From contig NZ_CP163528.1 in NCBI RefSeq assembly GCF_041081105.1, positions 3,720,001 through 3,784,000 of the forward strand: a DNA stretch of 64,000 nt, written 5' to 3'. Below are positions 1-6,445 of this stretch, piece after piece. Numbering within the stretch: the stretch's first letter is position 1; each line of letters begins with the position of its first letter. Below the pieces are notes generated by a model, which ran no database searches, was not told the DNA's origin, and saw only the letters and a program-made list of their open reading frames with translations. The translations under genes and the position numbers were made by a program. Source of the DNA: Promicromonospora sp. Populi. Lineage in GTDB: Bacteria; Actinomycetota; Actinomycetes; Actinomycetales; Cellulomonadaceae.

Positions 1-684
1 CTGCAGGCCGAGCTCCCGGCCCTCGCGGTCGCGTCGGCGAACATCCAGCCCGCGCACGCCGCGGTGCTCGAGGGGGATTTGGAGATCCCGCTCACCGAGC
101 GCACCACGCTCCCGATGCGGATCGCCGACATCACGCTGGACCTACGCCCCCAGAGCTTCTTCCAGACCAACACGGCCGTCGCGACCGAGCTGTACCGCCA
201 GGCCCGCACCTGGGTCGACGAGGTGGGCCCGGGCAGCCTCTGGGACCTGTACTGCGGCGTGGGCGGTTTCGCGCTGCACTGTGCCGCACCGGGCCGCGCC
301 GTCACGGGCATCGAGATCAGCGCGGAGGCAGTCACGGCGGCGTCGGGCACGGTGGCCAGGCTGCGCGACGGCGGCCAGGCCGAGCGTTTTCGTGACGTCA
401 CGTTCGCCGCGGGCGACGCCACAGCGTTCGCGATCGGGCCGGACGCACCCGAGCTGCCCGAGATGGTCATAGTGAATCCGCCTCGGCGGGGCATCGGCGC
501 GGACCTTGCGCAGTGGCTGGAGACCTCGGGGATCGACCACGTCCTGTACTCGAGCTGCAACGCGACGACCCTCGCTACGGATCTCGCCGCCATGCCGTCG
601 CTGCGCCCGGTGCGGGCACGCCTGCTCGACATGTTCCCGCAGACCTCGCACTACGAGGTGTTGGTGCTCCTCGAGCGGGTCTGA
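1..684 (+). CDS. rlmC: 23S rRNA (uracil-5)-methyltransferase RlmC/RumA family, 5'-truncated
   Basis: The reading frame is open from the first base, so the N-terminal part lies outside the window; 227 residues are visible. The protein is the SAM-dependent methyltransferase half of a TrmA/RumA-type enzyme, which methylates C5 of a uridine in 23S rRNA. Visible family motifs are RPQSFFQTN (RNA/SAM pocket), DLYCGVGGFAL (SAM-binding loop), VNPPRRGIG (motif IV region) and YSSCNATTL, where the Cys is the catalytic nucleophile. The missing part would carry any iron-sulfur Cys cluster, so the choice between RlmC, RlmD and TrmA cannot be made firmly here; actinobacterial members are usually called RlmC. 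It converges on the next gene with a 17-base gap and no evident terminator. Confidence 0.88.
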   Translation: MQAELPALAVASANIQPAHAAVLEGDLEIPLTERTTLPMRIADITLDLRPQSFFQTNTAVATELYRQARTWVDEVGPGSLWDLYCGVGGFALHCAAPGRAVTGIEISAEAVTAASGTVARLRDGGQAERFRDVTFAAGDATAFAIGPDAPELPEMVIVNPPRRGIGADLAQWLETSGIDHVLYSSCNATTLATDLAAMPSLRPVRARLLDMFPQTSHYEVLVLLERV

Positions 685-701
685 CCCGACGAGCCCGGCG
701 C

Positions 702-2102
702 CTACTTGCCGCCGGTGTCTTTCTTTGCTTGGCCTGGCGGCGCAGCGTCCTTCTTTGCCTGGCCGGGTGGGACGTCGTCCTTCTTCGCTTGGCCGGGCGG
801 GACGGCGTCCTTCTTTGCCTGGCCGGGCGGGACGGTGTCCTTCTTTGCTTGGCCGGGTGGGACGGCGTCCTTCTTCGCTTGGCCCGGCGGGACGGCGTCC
901 TTCTTTGCCTGGCCTGGCGGCGCAGCATCCTTCTTCGCCTGGCCGGGCGGGACGGTGTCCTTCTTTGCCTGGCCCGGCGGGACGGCGTCCTTCTTCGCTT
1001 GGCCCGGCGGGACGGCGTCCTTCTTTGCCTGGCCTGGCGGCGCAGCATCCTTCTTCGCCTGGCCGGGCGGGACGAGTCCCGCGGGGTCGGGAATGTTCGC
1101 CGGGACCTCAGTCGGAGACTTCGGCGCGGCCCTTCGAGCAGCGGTCTCTGCGCCGTCCGAGGTGGAGATGGTGGAGACGGAGACGGTGCCCGTCTCGACG
1201 AACGGCGACGCGGCACGCGCGTCGCCGGCAACGCCGGTGGTGACGGCGGTCGTCATGAACAGCCCTCCGGCGACCGTCGCCACCAGGCCGGATGGGTCCG
1301 TCAGTGCGCTGCGAGCGGCCAGGACCGCGCGGGCCCCCAGGGCTGCGAGTCCGCTCCCGACCCCCGTGCCCGTGGCGGCGACGGCTACGCCGGCGGCGCT
1401 GCCCGCCACGCCCACTTTTGCCGCGGCAAGGGCCGGCAGGAGGACCGGCATACCGGCCCGCAGCATCCAGTACGACTCGCGGACGTCGACGAACGCCCGC
1501 GTGCAAGCGGCGCACTGAACCAGATGGTCCTCGACCTCCTGCCGCCGGTGCGGCAGGAGACGGTTGCGTACGAAGTCGTGCATCGAGGCCTGGGAGAACC
1601 TGCACTCGGGCTTGTCTGCCGAGTCGGTGGGTGTTTCGACAAAACTGCTCGCGAGCCGGTTCTCGGCCCGCCGCAGCCGCCGCTTAGCGGCATAGGGCAG
1701 CACACCGATCTCGTCGGCGATCGCGGCAAGCGGACGCGACGCGATGTGGTGATCCCAGAGCAGTTGCTGCTCACCGGTAGGCAGCCGATCCAGTGCGCTG
1801 TTCAGCACCTCGTGGTCGCGGGAACCTCGGACCGGGGCCCCGTCGGCGTCGGGGCGTGCGGCCTCGTCGGCGGTCAGCGGCTCCGCACGCGCCATCTCCA
1901 ACGCCGCCTCCACCGATGCGGCGCACCAGAACGCGGCGGGGTCGGCGACGTCCTTCAGATCGAGGAGCTCGGCGCGGAGCACCTCGAGGCCGCGGCTCAC
2001 CGCGAGCTCGGGGTTGATGCCGGGAACCCGCCTGGAGACCGTGAAAACGATGGCGCGGCGGTGTACCGCCCACTGGCTGGGGTCGGCGCCGGTGACTGTC
2101 AC
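702..2102 (-). CDS. Sigma-factor-like / zinc-finger / membrane fusion protein with PPGQAKKD repeat tail
   Basis: A 466-residue protein of unusual build. Residues about 9-70 resemble a divergent sigma-70 region 2 (WAVHRRAIVF, then a helix ending FWCAASVEAALEMAR). Residues about 98-155 form a region-4-like helix-turn-helix (LPTGEQQLLWDHHIA, then IADEIGVLPYAAKRRLRRA). An anti-sigma-like zinc motif follows (H193, C197, C200 in HLVQCAAC), then two hydrophobic stretches (about 215-245 and 270-295) and a charged tail of twelve ten-residue repeats. GTG at 2102 is preferred because GGGAGG lies a few bases upstream and the protein then begins VTVTG, matching the paralog at 2209-3753 (internal VTTTG); an upstream GTG at 2165 has no Shine-Dalgarno sequence. 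Fusion of sigma and anti-sigma domains is known in some ECF groups. Function here is inferred; target promoters are unproven. Confidence 0.72.
   Translation of the reverse strand: MTVTGADPSQWAVHRRAIVFTVSRRVPGINPELAVSRGLEVLRAELLDLKDVADPAAFWCAASVEAALEMARAEPLTADEAARPDADGAPVRGSRDHEVLNSALDRLPTGEQQLLWDHHIASRPLAAIADEIGVLPYAAKRRLRRAENRLASSFVETPTDSADKPECRFSQASMHDFVRNRLLPHRRQEVEDHLVQCAACTRAFVDVRESYWMLRAGMPVLLPALAAAKVGVAGSAAGVAVAATGTGVGSGLAALGARAVLAARSALTDPSGLVATVAGGLFMTTAVTTGVAGDARAASPFVETGTVSVSTISTSDGAETAARRAAPKSPTEVPANIPDPAGLVPPGQAKKDAAPPGQAKKDAVPPGQAKKDAVPPGQAKKDTVPPGQAKKDAAPPGQAKKDAVPPGQAKKDAVPPGQAKKDTVPPGQAKKDAVPPGQAKKDDVPPGQAKKDAAPPGQAKKDTGGK
714..1073 (-). repeat. Twelve tandem 30-bp repeats encoding [V/A]PPGQAKKD[A/T/D]
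   Basis: Twelve contiguous 30-bp units fill the 3' end of the sigma-like gene. Each encodes a ten-residue unit with invariant PPGQAKKD; only the first and last residues vary (Val/Ala and Ala/Thr/Asp). Third codon positions differ between copies while the amino acids do not, so the peptide seems to be under selection. The tail is lysine/proline-rich and predicted disordered. There are no spacers, so it is not a CRISPR array. Confidence 0.97.
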
Positions 2103-2150
2103 GCGGCCCTCCCGTGATCGATCGGCGATCTTGGGCTCTTGCCCAGAAGG

Positions 2151-2168
2151 GCTGTGCGTCCGCACAGC
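2151..2168. other. 18-bp dyad between the two sigma-like paralogs
   Basis: GCTGTGCGTCCGCACAGC has perfect 8-bp arms with two central bases. It lies in the gap between the two same-strand paralogs, upstream of the GTG at 2102. It could be a weak terminator for the upstream gene or an operator for the downstream one; there is no T-tract. Confidence 0.35.
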
Positions 2169-2208
2169 AACGCGGAGGTGCGGGTCCGGTGCGGAGCCCG
2201 CACCACCA

Positions 2209-3753
2209 TCAGTCCGCGTCGTCGACGGTGCCCGAGAACGTGCCGAAGAGCAGGTTCCAGAGCTGGTCGAGGGTCATGGTCGCGAGATCGACACCGGGCA
2301 GGTCGGAGAGGCCCAGGCTGGCGAGCAGCTGCTCCAACGACGTGCCGAGGCCCGGCGTGGTGGGCGGCTCGGTCGGTGGGTCGACCGGATCCACCGGGTC
2401 GACCGGATCAACCGGATCGACGGGGTCCACCGGATCCACGGGCTCGGTCGGCGGGTCAGGCCGGTCCGGTCCACCACCGGGGTTGGGTCCGGAGTCCACT
2501 GGGGGCGGCTCCGGCGATTCGGGCAGGGGTGCCGGTTCGGCCACGACCGGCGGTCCCTCGGCGGGCGCGGCGTCCTCCCGAGGTGTCGTCGCGGGGCGCG
2601 GCTGTGGATCGGTGGGCGGGATCGACGGCGGCGGGTCCTGAGGCGGCGTCTGAGTGCTGGGCGGAGCCTCCGCACCAGAACCCGCGCCTCCACCGCCTCC
2701 GCCTCCGCCTCCGCCGCCTCCGCCACCGGAACCGCCGGCGGCCTCCTCGACGGCCTGGATGGGCGGCTGATCCGGCTGATTGGCGATCAGTGCGGCAGCG
2801 CCGCCCCCGATGGCGAGCGCAGCGAGCACGCCCGCCGCGACGGCGGTCTCCTTCTTGCCGAAGGACCGCGGCTTCGCGCCACTGGCAAGACCCGCGGCAC
2901 CGGCTGCGGTGCCGATCGCGCCGGTGGCCATCGCACCGCCGAGGATGTGCTGTCCCAGGTCACGCAGCATCCAGGAGACTTCACGGACGTCGACGAACGC
3001 GCGGGTGCACTCGCCGCACCCATCCATGTGGACTTCCAGGCGACGCTGGCGGCGGGGGAGGAGTCGGCCTTTGAGGTAGTCGTGCATGGCGGCGCGGGTG
3101 GTGCGGCATTCGGGTTCGTTGACTTCGCGGGCGTGGGCGGCGGCGAAGGCGCCGGCGAGGCGTTCTTCGGCGCGGCGTAGGCGCATGGTGACGGCGTGGG
3201 GGCGTACGCCGAGGTGGGTGGCGATGTCGGTGACGGCGCGGTCGTGGACGTGGCGGTCCAGGAGGATTTCGCGGTCTTCGGGGCCGAGGTCGGACAGGGC
3301 GGTGCGGAGCATGGCGACGTCGGCTTGGCGTTCGGCGTCGAGTTCTGCTCCGGCGACGGGGGGTGTGAGTCCGGCGAGGGTGTCGTCTTCGACGGGGTGG
3401 GCTCGGCCGGCTTCGCGGGTCATGCTGATGGCTTCGTTGACCGCTGCGCGTCGCCAGTAGGGTGCGGGGTCGTCGATGGTGGTGCCGGTGGCGACCAGGC
3501 GGACCATTTTTTCTAGGGCGCGGCTGGTGGCTTCTTCGGCGTCGATGCCGGGTACGCGGGCTGCGACGGAGCGCACGACGTTGGCGCGGTGCACGACCCA
3601 GTCGTCTATCCGCAGGTCACCAGTGGTGGTCACGCGGCCTTGCCCCTCTCTGCGCATAGTGTCCGGTTTTGACTCGCTGGCCAATGATCGCACCAGAACT
3701 CTCTTTCTGCGCAAGTCTCCGGGATCTTCAGATTCGGGCCGGGCTGTGCTCAT
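2209..3753 (-). CDS. Sigma-factor-like / zinc-finger / single-TM fusion protein with Gly/Pro-rich tail
   Basis: A 514-residue paralog of the 702-2102 product. Order of parts: sigma region-2-like block (about 50-115, containing WVVHRANVVRSVAARVPG and YWRRAAVNEAISMTRE), region-4-like helix-turn-helix (150-205, LSDLGPEDREILL and VRPHAVTMRLRRAEERL), zinc motif (H242, C246, C249), one transmembrane helix (about 304-323), polyglycine (341-357), a proline-rich stretch with a repeated VDP unit (438-459), and a hydrophobic C-terminus (LEQLLASLGLSDLPGVDLA, then LWNLLFGTF). ATG 3753 is chosen because GGAGGTGA sits six bases upstream; that Shine-Dalgarno overlaps the stop codon of the 73-aa ORF, so the two should be translationally coupled. 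GTG 3633 aligns with the start of the paralog and is an alternative. The likely role is a membrane-tethered regulator that contains its own inhibitory domain. That is inference from architecture. Confidence 0.75.
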   Translation of the reverse strand: MSTARPESEDPGDLRRKRVLVRSLASESKPDTMRREGQGRVTTTGDLRIDDWVVHRANVVRSVAARVPGIDAEEATSRALEKMVRLVATGTTIDDPAPYWRRAAVNEAISMTREAGRAHPVEDDTLAGLTPPVAGAELDAERQADVAMLRTALSDLGPEDREILLDRHVHDRAVTDIATHLGVRPHAVTMRLRRAEERLAGAFAAAHAREVNEPECRTTRAAMHDYLKGRLLPRRQRRLEVHMDGCGECTRAFVDVREVSWMLRDLGQHILGGAMATGAIGTAAGAAGLASGAKPRSFGKKETAVAAGVLAALAIGGGAAALIANQPDQPPIQAVEEAAGGSGGGGGGGGGGGGGGAGSGAEAPPSTQTPPQDPPPSIPPTDPQPRPATTPREDAAPAEGPPVVAEPAPLPESPEPPPVDSGPNPGGGPDRPDPPTEPVDPVDPVDPVDPVDPVDPVDPPTEPPTTPGLGTSLEQLLASLGLSDLPGVDLATMTLDQLWNLLFGTFSGTVDDAD

Positions 3754-3759
3754 CGGTGC

Positions 3760-3981
3760 TCACCTCCGGTTCGTAGCGAACGTGGTCGATACTGCGTCGA
3801 GGCCCTGCGGTCCAGACGTCGCGTGGATGACCGCCAGTGCGACCTCGCAGGTGGCGGCGATCAGATCGCTCGCCCCCCACGCGTCGGCGAGGCGGTAGAG
3901 GTTGACGGCGTCACCCTCCGCGTACGCGCGCAAGTACTGGGCGCCCAGACGAACAAGTTCGGGGTGCTCGGTGTGTTCCAT
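3760..3981 (-). CDS. Small 73-residue protein coupled to the sigma-like gene
   Basis: I do not recognise the family. The product is acidic at the N-terminus (MEHTEHPEL) and predicted alpha-helical (VRLGAQYLRAYAEGDAVNLY, then LIAATCEVALAVIHA), with no signal peptide. ATG 3981 is preferred over GTG 4014 because a strong ECF-like promoter (-10 at 3988-3995) ends six bases upstream. An mRNA starting at this ATG would be leaderless, and GTG 4014 would lie within the -35 region. Its stop codon TGA is part of the Shine-Dalgarno GGAGGTGA of the downstream 514-aa sigma-like gene, so the two form an operon. It could modulate that regulator, but nothing in the sequence proves this. Confidence 0.6.
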   Translation of the reverse strand: MEHTEHPELVRLGAQYLRAYAEGDAVNLYRLADAWGASDLIAATCEVALAVIHATSGPQGLDAVSTTFATNRR

Positions 3982-3987
3982 GCAGCC

Positions 3988-4021
3988 CAGACGCGCGAAG
4001 CGCCCGGATGTCACAGCACTT
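3988..4021 (-). promoter_or_regulatory. ECF-like promoter A (drives the 73-aa ORF / sigma-like operon)
   Basis: On the minus strand AAGTGCTGTGACATCCG (4021-4005) is followed after nine bases by CGCGTCTG (3995-3988) and after six more by ATG. The element at 15086-15119 is identical in both blocks (17/17 and 8/8) with the same 9- and 6-base gaps, while the gaps themselves differ. TGTGACA followed by CGTC about 15 bases later has the form of an ECF sigma promoter. Confidence 0.75.
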
Positions 4022-4034
4022 ACGGAAATTTCTT

Positions 4035-4059
4035 CGGATTCTCCTGCGGAATCCGTTTT
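4035..4059 (+). other. Stem-loop in the divergent region
   Basis: CGGATTC and GAATCCG form a 7-bp perfect stem with a 7-base loop, followed on the + strand by TTTT. It lies upstream of promoter A and could be a weak terminator or an operator. Confidence 0.3.
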
Positions 4060-4159
4060 GGGCTCTTTCTAGTGCGCGTCGGCGCCTGGGACGGTCGCTC
4101 GCTGCGCGTCGCGCCGTCGTCCGACAGGAGTGTGACCCAGGCCACATGTGAGCGCAGCC

Positions 4160-4193
4160 AAGTGCTGTGACCTTCGGGACTTGCCGGCGTCTT
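4160..4193 (+). promoter_or_regulatory. ECF-like promoter C (points towards the leuS leader)
   Basis: AAGTGCTGTGACCTTCG (15/17 match to promoters A and B) is followed after exactly nine bases by GGCGTCTT, keeping CGTCT in register. The orientation is rightward, divergent from promoter A. The first possible start codon is GTG at 4198, one base out of register with the A and B starts. The spacing match makes chance unlikely, but this is the weakest of the three. Confidence 0.55.
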
Positions 4194-4197
4194 AGGT

Positions 4198-4443
4198 GTG
4201 ACGCGGACGAAGTTCGGACCACGCTGGGGGCGGGCCGAGCTCCGACGCGTCGGACAGGGACCCGTGGTCCGGTACGCGCCGGATCACGGGCTCCCGCCCT
4301 ACGGCGCGAGCGCCGGTTCGGACCTCGCTGGCGGCGGACCGAGCCGGCGCTCGCCCCTGGTGTGGGGCCGGAACGCTTCCTTTACCAGGCTCGACCGACC
4401 CGGTTATCGTGGGATACATGCACATCGCACGCTCGCTGCTTAG
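4198..4443 (+). CDS. Doubtful 81-residue ORF behind promoter C
   Basis: The frame starts with GTG right after promoter C, as leaderless genes do, and ends just inside the leuS leader. The product is Gly/Arg/Pro-rich, resembles no family I know, and spans two near-copies of a 29-bp repeat. The stretch may instead be an untranslated leader with regulatory structure. It is included only because of its position relative to promoter C. Confidence 0.22.
   Translation: MTRTKFGPRWGRAELRRVGQGPVVRYAPDHGLPPYGASAGSDLAGGGPSRRSPLVWGRNASFTRLDRPGYRGIHAHRTLAA
4212..4344 (+). repeat. Pair of 29-bp direct repeats plus a 14-bp palindrome upstream of leuS
   Basis: Bases 4212-4240 and 4316-4344 match at 26 of 29 positions (both begin GTTCGGACC and end CCGAGC). 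Between them lie the perfect palindrome TCCGACGCGTCGGA (4241-4254) and an 8-bp inverted pair, GGACCACG (4216-4223) with CGTGGTCC (4263-4270). This could be RNA structure in a long leader or a protein-binding array. Confidence 0.6.
4381..4410 (+). promoter_or_regulatory. Putative housekeeping promoter of the leuS leader
   Basis: TTTACC (4381-4386) and TATCGT (4405-4410) are 18 bases apart. The predicted start of transcription falls at about 4417, next to the ATG of the short leader ORF. The hexamers are imperfect. Confidence 0.4.
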
Positions 4444-4447
4444 CTAG
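4418..4447 (+). CDS. Putative leuS leader peptide, MHIARSLLS
   Basis: A nine-codon ORF (ATG ... CTG CTT AGC TAG) lies about 105 bases before leuS. It has adjacent Leu codons one codon before the stop. Its stop codon overlaps the 5' arm of a strong hairpin, and an intrinsic terminator follows. This is the layout of a ribosome-mediated attenuator that senses charged tRNA-Leu, although two Leu codons are few. Confidence 0.42.
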   Translation: MHIARSLLS

Positions 4448-4488
4448 CCGCACCGGTTCCGCCCCCGATCGGGCACACCCGGTGCGGC
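4447..4488 (+). promoter_or_regulatory. Leader hairpin between leader peptide and terminator
   Basis: GCCGCACCGG (4447-4456) pairs with CCGGTGCGGC (4479-4488) as a perfect 10-bp stem, with a smaller GCCC/GGGC stem in its loop. A ribosome stalled at the Leu codons would cover its 5' arm. I could not find a convincing alternative antiterminator pairing with the downstream terminator (only a 4-bp GGGC/GCCC option), so the mechanism is unproven. Confidence 0.5.
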
Positions 4489-4489
4489 C

Positions 4490-4514
4490 GCCCCTCCTTG
4501 CGAGGGGCTTTTTT
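4490..4514 (+). terminator. Intrinsic terminator in the leuS leader
   Basis: GCCCCTC - CTTGC - GAGGGGC is followed by six T residues. A true hairpin-plus-T-tract terminator is rare in this window; its place 38 bases before leuS, rather than after a gene, points to attenuation. Confidence 0.7.
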
Positions 4515-4552
4515 GTGCCCGGAACCGATCGAAGTACCGGAGAGCGAGAACG

Positions 4553-6445
4553 ATGAGCGACCAGCACCCCACGCCAGACCCCCCAGGCGAAGACACGATC
4601 GAGGACGCAACCGAGGACCGCCTGTTCGAGGCGTCCGACGACGACGCCCGCCCCCGCCGCTATCTGCTGACGATGTTCCCGTACCCCTCGGGGGACCTGC
4701 ACATGGGTCACGCCGAGGTGTTCGCGATCACCGATGTCGTGGCGCGGCACTGGCGAGCCAAGGGCTTTGACATGCTCAACCCGGTCGGCTGGGACTCGTT
4801 CGGGCTGCCGGCCGAGAACGCGGCGATCCGCCGGGGCGAGCATCCCGCCGCGTACACGTCAGTGAACATCGCAACCCAGGCGGCGTCGATCCGGCGTTAC
4901 GGCGTCTCGTTCGACTGGTCGCGGCGGCTGCACACGCACGAGCCGGGGTACTACCGCTGGACGCAGTGGCTGTTCGCCCGCCTGCACGAGCGGGGTCTGG
5001 CCTACCGGGCGGCGGCGGAGGTGAACTGGTGCCCGAAGGACCGCACGGTGCTGGCGAACGAGCAGGTGGTCGAGGGCACGTGCGAGCGCTGCGGCACCGC
5101 CGTCGTGGCCCGCAGCCTGACGCAGTGGTTCTTCCGGATCACCGACTACGCAGACCGCCTGCTGGACGACATGGCGCTGCTGGAGCCGGGCTGGCCCGCG
5201 CACGTGCTGACGATGCAGCGCAACTGGATCGGCCGGCAGGCGGGGCCCGAGGGCACCACCTACCGCCTGCACGACTGGCTGATCTCCCGGCAGCGTTACT
5301 GGGGCGCGCCGATCCCCGTGGTGCACTGCCCGGCGTGCGGGGAGGTGGTGGTGCCGGACGAGCAGCTGCCCGTCGAGCTGCCCTACCTGGCGGGCGACCA
5401 GCTGGTCCCCGGCGACGTCTCGCCCCTGGCCGGGGCTCGGGACTGGGTGGCCACTACGTGCCCGCGGTGCGGCGGCCCGGCCGAGCGCGACACGGACACG
5501 ATGGACACGTTCGTGGACTCGTCCTGGTACTTCCTGCGCTACCTGTCGCCCGGGTACGACGCCGGGCCGTTCCGCCCCGAGGACGCCGCCCGGTGGATGC
5601 CCGCCGCTCTGTACGTCGGCGGAGTGGAACACGCGACCATGCACCTGCTGTACGCGCGGTTCATCACCAAGGTGCTCTACGACATGGGCCTGGTGCCCTC
5701 ACCCGAGCCGTACGCCCGACTGCTGAACCAGGGCCAGGTGATCAACCACGGCAAGTCGATGAGCAAGTCCCTGGGCAACGGCGTGGACCTGGCGGCCGAG
5801 CTGGACCGCTACGGGGTCGACGCCGTCCGGCTGGCGATCCTGTTCTCGGGTCCGCCGGAGGACGACGTCGACTGGGCGGACGTCTCGCCCGAGGCGATGC
5901 AGAAGTTCCTGGGCCGTGTGCTGCGGCTGGCGCCGCCCGCCGGGCGGAGCGTGCCGAGCCCGGAATCCCTGCGCCGGGCGGTACACCGCACCGTGCACGA
6001 CGTCGACGCTCTGGTCGACGCCGGCCGGTTCAACGTCGCGATCGCGCGGCTGATGGAGCTGGTAGGCGAGGTGCGGCGGGCGTCGTCGGGCAGCGGGAAC
6101 GGCGAAACGTATCGCGAGGCCATCGAGGCCGTAGCGGTGCTGCTGAGCCTGTTCGCCCCGCACACCGCCCAGGACCTGTGGGAGCGGCTGGGGCGGACGA
6201 CACCGGTCGCGGCGCAGCCGTGGCCCGAGGTGGACCCGGCGCTCCTGGTGACGACCGAGGTCGAGGCGGTGGTGCAGGTGGACGGCAAGGTGCGGGACCG
6301 GCTGCCGGTGCCCGCCGACGTCACTGCGGCGGACCTGGAGCGGGCCGCCCTGGCCCGCCCCGCCGTGACGCGCGCCGTGGGCGACCGGGAGGTGCGGCGG
6401 GTGGTGGTGCGGCCGCCGCACCTGGTCAACGTGGTGCTGGGTTAG
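4553..6445 (+). CDS. leuS: Leucyl-tRNA synthetase lacking the CP1 editing domain
   Basis: This class I synthetase attaches leucine to tRNA-Leu in the cytoplasm. Its 630 residues are far short of the usual 800-970. Catalytic landmarks are present: [10 protein letters not shown] (HIGH motif, HMGH at 50-53), [15 protein letters not shown] with a CERC zinc-type pair, SRQRYWG (245-251), [11 protein letters not shown], and [10 protein letters not shown] (KMSKS motif). The anticodon-binding and C-terminal parts run to [14 protein letters not shown] and beyond. The gap is precise: NWIGR (224-228) is followed after only about 12 residues by [11 protein letters not shown], where other LeuRSs carry roughly 200 residues of CP1 domain that hydrolyses mischarged tRNA-Leu. 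The frame is continuous, so this is a deletion form, as known in Mycoplasma mobile LeuRS. A second, full-length leuS may exist elsewhere. Its stop overlaps that of the convergent channel gene. Confidence 0.93.
   Translation: MSDQHPTPDPPGEDTIEDATEDRLFEASDDDARPRRYLLTMFPYPSGDLHMGHAEVFAITDVVARHWRAKGFDMLNPVGWDSFGLPAENAAIRRGEHPAAYTSVNIATQAASIRRYGVSFDWSRRLHTHEPGYYRWTQWLFARLHERGLAYRAAAEVNWCPKDRTVLANEQVVEGTCERCGTAVVARSLTQWFFRITDYADRLLDDMALLEPGWPAHVLTMQRNWIGRQAGPEGTTYRLHDWLISRQRYWGAPIPVVHCPACGEVVVPDEQLPVELPYLAGDQLVPGDVSPLAGARDWVATTCPRCGGPAERDTDTMDTFVDSSWYFLRYLSPGYDAGPFRPEDAARWMPAALYVGGVEHATMHLLYARFITKVLYDMGLVPSPEPYARLLNQGQVINHGKSMSKSLGNGVDLAAELDRYGVDAVRLAILFSGPPEDDVDWADVSPEAMQKFLGRVLRLAPPAGRSVPSPESLRRAVHRTVHDVDALVDAGRFNVAIARLMELVGEVRRASSGSGNGETYREAIEAVAVLLSLFAPHTAQDLWERLGRTTPVAAQPWPEVDPALLVTTEVEAVVQVDGKVRDRLPVPADVTAADLERAALARPAVTRAVGDREVRRVVVRPPHLVNVVLG

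Noticed and set aside
714..1073. CRISPR-like periodic repeats
   Set aside because: Units are contiguous with no spacers, all in frame, and code for an invariant peptide.
706..1518. Long + strand frame with FFAWPGG repeats opposite the sigma-like gene
   Set aside because: It is the antisense reading of the 30-bp repeats. The minus-strand frame has the ribosome site, recognisable domains and a paralog.
4192..4425. Minus-strand ORF in the leuS upstream region
   Set aside because: No ribosome site or family resemblance; it runs against promoter C and through the repeats and leader hairpin region.
4553..6445. LeuRS shortened by assembly error or frameshift
   Set aside because: The frame is continuous through the deletion point and joins domain boundaries cleanly (NWIGR to [11 protein letters not shown]), as in known CP1-less enzymes.
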